A stretch of DNA of 37,647 nt from Verrucomicrobiota bacterium (lineage in GTDB: Bacteria > Verrucomicrobiota > Verrucomicrobiia > Limisphaerales > JAKPVM01): positions 1 to 37,647 of the forward strand of contig JAKPVM010000004.1 of assembly GCA_029572555.1 (NCBI GenBank), given 5' to 3'. The position numbers were made by a program, and so were the translations under genes. The notes under the pieces were generated by a model. The model saw only the letters and a program-made list of their open reading frames with translations, was not told the origin of the DNA and made no database searches. Positions 33,110 through 37,647 of this stretch are shown here, piece after piece (within the stretch, counting starts at the first letter, position 1; every line of letters begins with the position of its first letter).

Positions 33110-33676
33110 ATGCACACCGTTCTTACGACAGAATTAAAACGCGGGATGGTGTTAATACTTGAAGACACTCCGTATATACTTGAAGATTTTCACCTCGCCG
33201 GCACAGCGCAAACAAAACATAAAATCCATAGTAAATTAAGGAATCTTAAAACTGGTCGCATCCTTGAACGTGTTTTCAATGAAAATGAACATGTTAATTT
33301 AGCTGAACTTGCATATCGCAGAGTAGTCTTTGGTTATAAAAATGGGGAAGATTATGTTTTTACGGACTCTGAGACCTATGATGAATATACACTAACAAAA
33401 GACCAGATTGGAGATAGACGTTTGTTTATAAAGGAAGACATTGAGTATAAGGCGATTTTATTAGATGGAAAACTTATTGATATCGTGCTTCCTCCTGCGA
33501 TTCCCCTAAAGATTGTTGATACAGCGCCCACAGTGCGGGGAGGTTCTGATTCAACATGGAAGCCAGCAAAACTGGAGACCGGACTTGAGATAATGGTACC
33601 GCTTTTTATTGATAAGGACGAAATTGTAAGGGTTGATACAGCAACGCGAAAATATGTAGGGAAGGAATCAAAATAA
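33110..33676 (+). CDS. Elongation factor P-like protein with atypical, lysine-free loop tip
   Basis: A protein of 188 residues with the three-domain EF-P layout: N-terminal KOW-like domain (LKRGMVLILEDTPYILED), OB domain with GEDYVFTDSETYDEYTLTKDQI, and C-terminal OB domain with LKIVDTAPTVRGGSDSTWKPAKLETGLEIMVP (about 140-171). EF-P binds ribosomes stalled at polyproline. In E. coli EF-P the first-domain loop carries the modified Lys34 in PGKGQAF; here the loop (29-40) reads LAGTAQTKHKIH, two residues longer, with Thr or Ala at the tip. The middle domain (DYVF.D...Y..YT.TKDQI) resembles the EfpL/YeiP paralogue, whose loop is also longer and ends in Arg. It is therefore an EF-P superfamily member of non-standard type. 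Confidence 0.85.
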   Translation: MHTVLTTELKRGMVLILEDTPYILEDFHLAGTAQTKHKIHSKLRNLKTGRILERVFNENEHVNLAELAYRRVVFGYKNGEDYVFTDSETYDEYTLTKDQIGDRRLFIKEDIEYKAILLDGKLIDIVLPPAIPLKIVDTAPTVRGGSDSTWKPAKLETGLEIMVPLFIDKDEIVRVDTATRKYVGKESK

Positions 33677-33728
33677 ATTAAGGAGTTAATTTGACTGCTT
33701 TTATTTTGTTAAATAGTATAAAGGTTTT

Positions 33729-34373
33729 ATGAAAATGTTAATGTTATTATTCATCGGAACAATAGTTTTTAATCAATTTGGAACTTCAAATATTAATGCC
33801 GCAGACTCTATTACAGTCACTGATGAGCAAAGGGAAGAATTTATCAAAAATTTTAAGAGAATAGGTCTCAATACTGCGCCTGATGATGCTATGATTTTGA
33901 GGATACTTGTGCAGGCGTCAGGCGCAAAACGTGGCATTGAGGTTGGTTCAGCCACCGGTTATGGGGCAATCAATATGGGGATTGCTTTTGAGCGGAATGG
34001 TGGTCATTTGTACACGATTGATGTTGACCCTCAAATGGTGAAGATTTGCAGGGAAAATGTCAAAAAGATAGGACTTGAAAAAACAGTTACGGTTATTGAA
34101 GGAGACGCCTTAAAAGTTTTACCGACACTCGAGGGAGAATTCGATTTTGTTTTTATCGATGCTTTAAAACGCGATTATCTAAAATATTTTCAAGCCATCA
34201 GTCCAAAATTAAAGAAAGGGGCTATTGTTGTGGCAGACAATGTTATCAGAAGCGCAAACGAAATGCGAGATTTTCTGGACTTTATGGAAAAGGATAAAGA
34301 TTTTGAAAAGGTAACTATTCGGGCTTCGATGGAGAAGAATGACGGGATGGGAATTTATTTAAAAATAAGATAA
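33729..34373 (+). CDS. O-methyltransferase-like protein with an apparent signal peptide
   Basis: A protein of 214 residues. The first ~25 (MKMLMLLFIGTIVFNQFG, ending in NINAADS) look like a cleavable export signal. The rest is a complete class I SAM methyltransferase of the COG4122 (caffeoyl-CoA/catechol O-methyltransferase-like) type. Motif I is GIEVGSATGYGAINMG, followed by LYTIDVDPQM, VIEGDALKVLP, FDFVFIDALKRDYLKYF and IVVADNVI. AAGG-like AAAGG stands 5 nt before the ATG. An exported enzyme needing SAM is hard to explain, so the N-terminus may instead be a membrane anchor facing inward. It sits 52 bp after the EF-P-like gene and may share its transcript. Confidence 0.85.
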   Translation: MKMLMLLFIGTIVFNQFGTSNINAADSITVTDEQREEFIKNFKRIGLNTAPDDAMILRILVQASGAKRGIEVGSATGYGAINMGIAFERNGGHLYTIDVDPQMVKICRENVKKIGLEKTVTVIEGDALKVLPTLEGEFDFVFIDALKRDYLKYFQAISPKLKKGAIVVADNVIRSANEMRDFLDFMEKDKDFEKVTIRASMEKNDGMGIYLKIR

Positions 34374-34394
34374 CCCGAGTTTACAAATTTTGTA

Positions 34395-35540
34395 TTAACA
34401 GTAATTTCTCAATTGATTTAACGATTTTTCAACCAAATCTAATTGGATATTATTTACCTGGATTGATTTTCCAATGCCTTTTAACAGCGTGATTGACAGG
34501 TTACCGCCGAGATGTTCGCGAAATTCATCTAACCCTTCCAGGATAATTAATTTCCCGTTTGAATCTTTAATTTCAATCTCGGGATAATAGATTTGAAATC
34601 CGAGCTTAATTAATTGGTCTATTATAGTTTTCGCTGTGGTAGGTTTAATAAAACCAATGTTTGCGCTATACAAAGTGTCAATTGCAATTCCAGCCGCAAC
34701 AGCCTCGCCATGTTTTATTTTAAATTTAGAAATTTGTTCAAGTTTGTGAGCAGACCAATGTCCAAAATCAAGTGGTTTTGAATTGCCAGTTTCAAATGGG
34801 TCACCACCGTTTACAATATGGTCAAAATGCAATTGAGCACATTTTATGATAACGGATTTCATTGCTGATGGTTCAAATGAGTTTAACCTGTCTGAAAGCA
34901 GTTGAACTTCTTCAAACAATTTTTTGTTCTTAATAAGGGCAATTTTAACAACCTCCGCAAGACCAGAACGTTTGTCTCTCTGTGAAAGTGAATTTAAAAA
35001 ATTAAAATCGTTTATTACAGCTATTGGCGGGTAAAATGTACCGATAAAGTTCTTTTTTCCAAATAGGTTTAAACCATTTTTAATTCCTACACCAGAATCA
35101 CATTGAGCGAGAGTTGTGGTGGGTATACGAATATAACGAATTCCGCGATGCGCAATTGCTGCTGCAAAACCTGTGATGTCCAACACTGCACCACCACCAA
35201 TGCCAATTAAATAAGAATGCCTATCAATATGGTTTTTATCTATTAATGAGAGCACTTTAATTAATTTATCTAAATTGTTTTTAATGGCTTCACCTCCGGT
35301 AATTGTTACACATTTAGAAACAATAGAAACAGAATTAAAATATTCCGCTATTGAAGATAACAGCGTGTTATTATTTTCAACTACGCCGTTGTCTATCACT
35401 ATAAGCGCCTTAGAATTAGCATCTTTTTCTAATATGTTTTTAAGGATATAGTTCTCTTGTGAAAAAACATTTTCGGTAAAAAATATCTTATGCCTATATT
35501 TTATAGTAAAATAATCTTCAATCCTATGAACATTTTTCAT
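34395..35540 (-). CDS. EboD-type sugar-phosphate cyclase (3-dehydroquinate synthase-like)
   Basis: A protein of 381 residues with a DHQ-synthase fold: NAD-binding GGGAVLD (115-121) and PTTTLAQCDSGVGIKNG (140-156). Metal ligands are probably the Glu in SGLAEVVK, the His in DFGHWSAHKLE, and the His in IKHGEAVAAGIAID. Several stretches (DRHSYLIGIGGGAVLD, AHRGIRYIRIPTT, NGLNLFGKKNFIGTF, GGDPFETGNSKPLDFGHW) follow the EboD branch rather than AroB, which has SSVGGKTAVN at the central motif. EboD belongs to the six-gene ebo cluster linked to metabolite transport in cyanobacteria and other bacteria. None of its partners is nearby, so the reaction here is unknown. A role as the cell's dehydroquinate synthase is a less likely alternative. 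Confidence 0.83.
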   Translation of the reverse strand: MKNVHRIEDYFTIKYRHKIFFTENVFSQENYILKNILEKDANSKALIVIDNGVVENNNTLLSSIAEYFNSVSIVSKCVTITGGEAIKNNLDKLIKVLSLIDKNHIDRHSYLIGIGGGAVLDITGFAAAIAHRGIRYIRIPTTTLAQCDSGVGIKNGLNLFGKKNFIGTFYPPIAVINDFNFLNSLSQRDKRSGLAEVVKIALIKNKKLFEEVQLLSDRLNSFEPSAMKSVIIKCAQLHFDHIVNGGDPFETGNSKPLDFGHWSAHKLEQISKFKIKHGEAVAAGIAIDTLYSANIGFIKPTTAKTIIDQLIKLGFQIYYPEIEIKDSNGKLIILEGLDEFREHLGGNLSITLLKGIGKSIQVNNIQLDLVEKSLNQLRNYC

Positions 35541-35658
35541 AATTTAATGCTTTTAAGAAAATAAATTTCATATAAAATACCATACAATTGAAATAGTTAA
35601 AAATATTTAAAAAGTTTGACTTAAAGAGAATATTTTTGAAAATATGAAATAATTAATT

Positions 35659-36189
35659 ATGGTAAGACTCGTCATTTTAAGTGAAGGTATGACAGGGCAA
35701 ACTTACGAGCTCAAAGCGGAGAAAACCACTGTTGGGCGAGTAGAGGACAATGCCTTTCAGATACCCGAGCCTTCAGTTTCAAGCCATCATTGTGAAATTT
35801 ATCTTAAAGGTGACGAGGTTCATATCAAAGATTTAAATTCGACTAATGGTACTTTTATCGATGGGGTGCAAATAACAGAAGGCATTTTAAAGCCGGGTCA
35901 AATTTTACGGCTTGGTCAAGTATTGCTTCGTCTTGAATCGGACGCACCACAACAGCCCAAAGTCCCGTTAAGTCAAACTACAACAGTTGTTTCGCAAGGT
36001 GTTGCTTTAACTGAACTTGAAAAAGGCTCCGGCAAACCTGTTAAATTTGAGTCAACAACACAATTCGTTAAAAAATCCAGCAAGGTCAACTTAATTTTTC
36101 TGGTAATTGGTATTATTCTTGCAATAACAGTGATTGTTTTGTTGGTAATTGCATTTCGGAAGAGTGGGACAATTGGCACTGGTGGATAA
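35659..36189 (+). CDS. FHA-domain protein with C-terminal membrane helix
   Basis: A protein of 176 residues. An N-terminal FHA domain (about 3-95) shows the phosphothreonine-binding residues: Gly26-Arg27 in TTVGRVED, Ser-Ser-His-His (41-44) in SVSSHHCEI, and NSTNGTF (60-66). A Pro/Thr/Ser-rich linker leads to a single membrane helix (about 144-166) and a short Gly-rich end, giving a cytoplasmic FHA anchored by its tail. Such proteins gather Thr-phosphorylated partners at the membrane. No classical Ser/Thr kinase gene is nearby; the kinase-like gene at 25651 is 8 kb away. The stop codon abuts that of the convergent hemB gene with no gap. Confidence 0.9.
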   Translation: MVRLVILSEGMTGQTYELKAEKTTVGRVEDNAFQIPEPSVSSHHCEIYLKGDEVHIKDLNSTNGTFIDGVQITEGILKPGQILRLGQVLLRLESDAPQQPKVPLSQTTTVVSQGVALTELEKGSGKPVKFESTTQFVKKSSKVNLIFLVIGIILAITVIVLLVIAFRKSGTIGTGG

Positions 36190-37188
36190 TTATTTTAACC
36201 AGTTAGCCACATCTACTGCTGAATAAGTAATTATAATATCTGCCCCAGCCCTTCTGATGGCGGTTAAACTCTCCAGAATTATAGCTTTCTCATCTATCCA
36301 ACCTTTCTCGCCCGCTGCCTTTATCATTGAGTATTCTGCACTAACGCTATACGCAGCTGTTGGATAGCCAAATGTGGTTTTTACCTTATAAATTAAATCA
36401 AGGCAAGGAAGGGCAGGCTTAACCATAACAATATCTGCACCTTCTTGAATATCAAGGGCAACTTCACGTAAAGATTCAAGTGCATTTGCGCTATCCATCT
36501 GGTAGCTGCGTCTATCACCAAATTGGGGCGCTGATTCAGCTGCCTGACGAAATGGTCCGTAAAATGCAGAGGCAAACTTTGCTGCATAAGACATAATTGG
36601 TGTGTTTTCAAATCCATTTTCATCAAGAACTTGCCTTATTGCCTGCACCCTACCATCCATCATATCGCTCGGGGCAATAATATCTGCGCCAACATGCGCA
36701 TAACTCAACGATGTTTTTGCCAGCAATTTTAGGGATGAATCGTTGTCTATATTCCAGTTTCCTTTGGATTTTTTAACTATGCCGCAATGACCGTGACTCA
36801 TATATTCACAAAGGCACACATCTGTAATAATGAGTAAATCTGGTAATTCTTTTTTTAACAATTTTATTGCTTGTTGAATAATGCCATCATCAGCATAAGC
36901 CCCGCTTGCCATCTCATCTTTTTTTTCTGGTATCCCAAAAAGCAAAATTGCCTTTATACCAGACTGTTGCACTTTTGTTGCCTCTTTTAAAAGTTCATCA
37001 GGCGATAGTTGATAATTGCCCGGCATTGCTTGAATTGGAATTCTGAGTTTTTTACCTGAACGAACGAAATACGGCATTACAAGTTGAGTCTTTTCTAAAT
37101 GAGTCTCCCGAACGAGTGTTCTTATCGCCTCATTTTGCCGAAGCCGTCTTGGACGACTGACCGGAAACGATGGAATTTCAAAATTCAT
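36190..37188 (-). CDS. hemB: Delta-aminolevulinic acid dehydratase (porphobilinogen synthase)
   Basis: A protein of 332 residues, the standard length. The zinc site is DVCLCEYMSHGHCG with Cys125, Cys127 and Cys135. The two Schiff-base lysines are Lys204 in SYAAKFASAFYGPFR and Lys257 in MVKPALPCLD. IAPSDMMDGRV and AAYSVSAEYSMIKAA are also diagnostic. The enzyme condenses two 5-aminolevulinate molecules to porphobilinogen in haem and tetrapyrrole synthesis. The cysteine set indicates the zinc-dependent type. No other hem gene is adjacent. Upstream lies the long non-coding end of the window. Confidence 0.97.
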   Translation of the reverse strand: MNFEIPSFPVSRPRRLRQNEAIRTLVRETHLEKTQLVMPYFVRSGKKLRIPIQAMPGNYQLSPDELLKEATKVQQSGIKAILLFGIPEKKDEMASGAYADDGIIQQAIKLLKKELPDLLIITDVCLCEYMSHGHCGIVKKSKGNWNIDNDSSLKLLAKTSLSYAHVGADIIAPSDMMDGRVQAIRQVLDENGFENTPIMSYAAKFASAFYGPFRQAAESAPQFGDRRSYQMDSANALESLREVALDIQEGADIVMVKPALPCLDLIYKVKTTFGYPTAAYSVSAEYSMIKAAGEKGWIDEKAIILESLTAIRRAGADIIITYSAVDVANWLK

Positions 37189-37472
37189 ACTTTATCAAGT
37201 ATATAACAAATATTATTACAAAACAAATAGCTTTGAATTACAAAAATTTAGCGAATGTATAAATTTGATTTTTAAAATTTAAAAATGGCAAACTTTTTAC
37301 TAAATTAATAGTATTAAACACGTTCACAGCCATCGCATAACAAAAATAAAAAGTGCTGGCTTTATTTGAATCATTAGCACAGATATTGCATTAGCATACA
37401 ATAATTAAAAATATATATCCATAACTCTGACAATTAATATTGCGAAAAACATTTTGTCTGTAAAATATCAAT
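37189..37472. other. A+T-rich intergenic stretch upstream of hemB
   Basis: About 280 bases, very A+T-rich, with no open frame of useful size and no recognised RNA gene. It should hold the hemB promoter on the minus strand, though I could not pick a convincing pair of hexamers. The repeat cluster begins at its far end. Confidence 0.5.
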
Positions 37473-37613
37473 CAGCCGAAGGCTGGCATTTTAAAACTCC
37501 GTCAGGAGTGGCAGGATTATAGCATAGACATTAACACAGAGGAAAACCCCGTTAGGGGTGTCAGAGCGATAATTTAGAAATCCAATAATGGCTCTGCCAC
37601 CGCTTTCAGCGGT
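37473..37613. repeat. Cluster of REP-like hairpin repeats
   Basis: Four short perfect hairpins lie within 140 bases: CAGCC-GAA-GGCTG (37473-37485), ACTCC-GTCA-GGAGT (37496-37509), ACCCC-GTTA-GGGGT (37546-37559) and ACCGCT-TTC-AGCGGT (37599-37613). Units 2 and 3 share AAAAC.CCGT.AGG.GTG.CAG on the plus strand. Unit 4 is the same type on the minus strand (ACCGCT-GAA-AGCGGTGGCAGAG). Units 3 and 4 face each other: GGTGTCAGAGC (37557-37567) and GCTCTGCCACC (37591-37601) are inverted with one mismatch, as in a BIME. Such elements are usually mobilised by RAYT (REP-associated) transposases; none is in the window. Confidence 0.75.
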
Positions 37614-37647
37614 TTATGATGTTTTTGTATTTTGTTTGCTATCATAA

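Noticed and set aside
37473-37613. Terminal repeats as a CRISPR array
   Set aside because: The units are short palindromes of differing sequence and orientation, without regular spacing or identical repeats.

Overview
The window (37.6 kb, clearly A+T-rich) comes from a Gram-negative-type bacterium. It carries an Mla/MCE lipid transporter, a LolD-like ATPase, peptidoglycan genes and many proteins with export signals. The mix of features suggests an uncultured, planctomycete-like or PVC/Hydrogenedentota-like lineage. These features are Tat-exported Gfo/Idh/MocA and hydroxypyruvate-isomerase-like proteins, a BNR sialidase-like protein, a DUF3352-like secreted protein, a pyrophosphate-type phosphofructokinase, an EF-P of unusual loop type and a split carB. 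The placement is an inference with low certainty. Most start codons lack a clear Shine-Dalgarno sequence. No phage, IS element or CRISPR array is visible; this looks like chromosomal backbone with a few unusual genes.

Layout. 1-5316 (minus strand): an operon-like run of MCE protein, MlaE permease, MlaF ATPase, second MCE protein and membrane PIN-TRAM protein, followed by a LolD-like ATPase cut by the window edge. 5409-10890 (plus): secreted sialidase-like protein, secreted HEAT-repeat protein, a shortened zinc-ribbon protein, and a fusion of a serine beta-lactamase-like domain with a NamZ (DUF1343) domain that points to muropeptide recycling. 11001-11870 (minus): MnmC1-like tRNA methyltransferase. 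12014-16144 (plus): pfp, the C-terminal half of carB, and fabD. 16218-18188 (minus): murA, with Asp in place of the usual fosfomycin-target Cys, and a small secreted protein of unknown function. 18189-19265: a long non-coding interval with a probable structured small RNA ending in a very strong terminator, tRNA-Pro(TGG), and a perfect 13-bp hairpin.

19266-25503: DHA2-type MFS transporter, Tat-exported oxidoreductase, uracil-DNA glycosylase-family protein, DUF2997 and DUF1257 pair, orphan RbsC-type permease, and WYL regulator. 25651-27468: a 605-residue protein that I read as two tandem protein-kinase-like domains, the second having lost its catalytic residues. This is the strongest candidate for something undescribed. 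27511-37188: HpnA-like epimerase, AzgA-type purine permease, DUF3352-like protein, Tat-exported TIM-barrel isomerase, EF-P/EfpL-like factor, an apparently exported methyltransferase, a solitary EboD-type sugar-phosphate cyclase, an FHA-domain membrane protein, and hemB. 37189-37647: non-coding, ending in a cluster of REP-like hairpins.

Recurring themes are envelope maintenance (Mla, LolD, MurA, NamZ), export of sugar-modifying enzymes, and housekeeping metabolism (pfp, carB, fabD, hemB, EF-P). All family calls come from reading motifs by eye; no database search was run.
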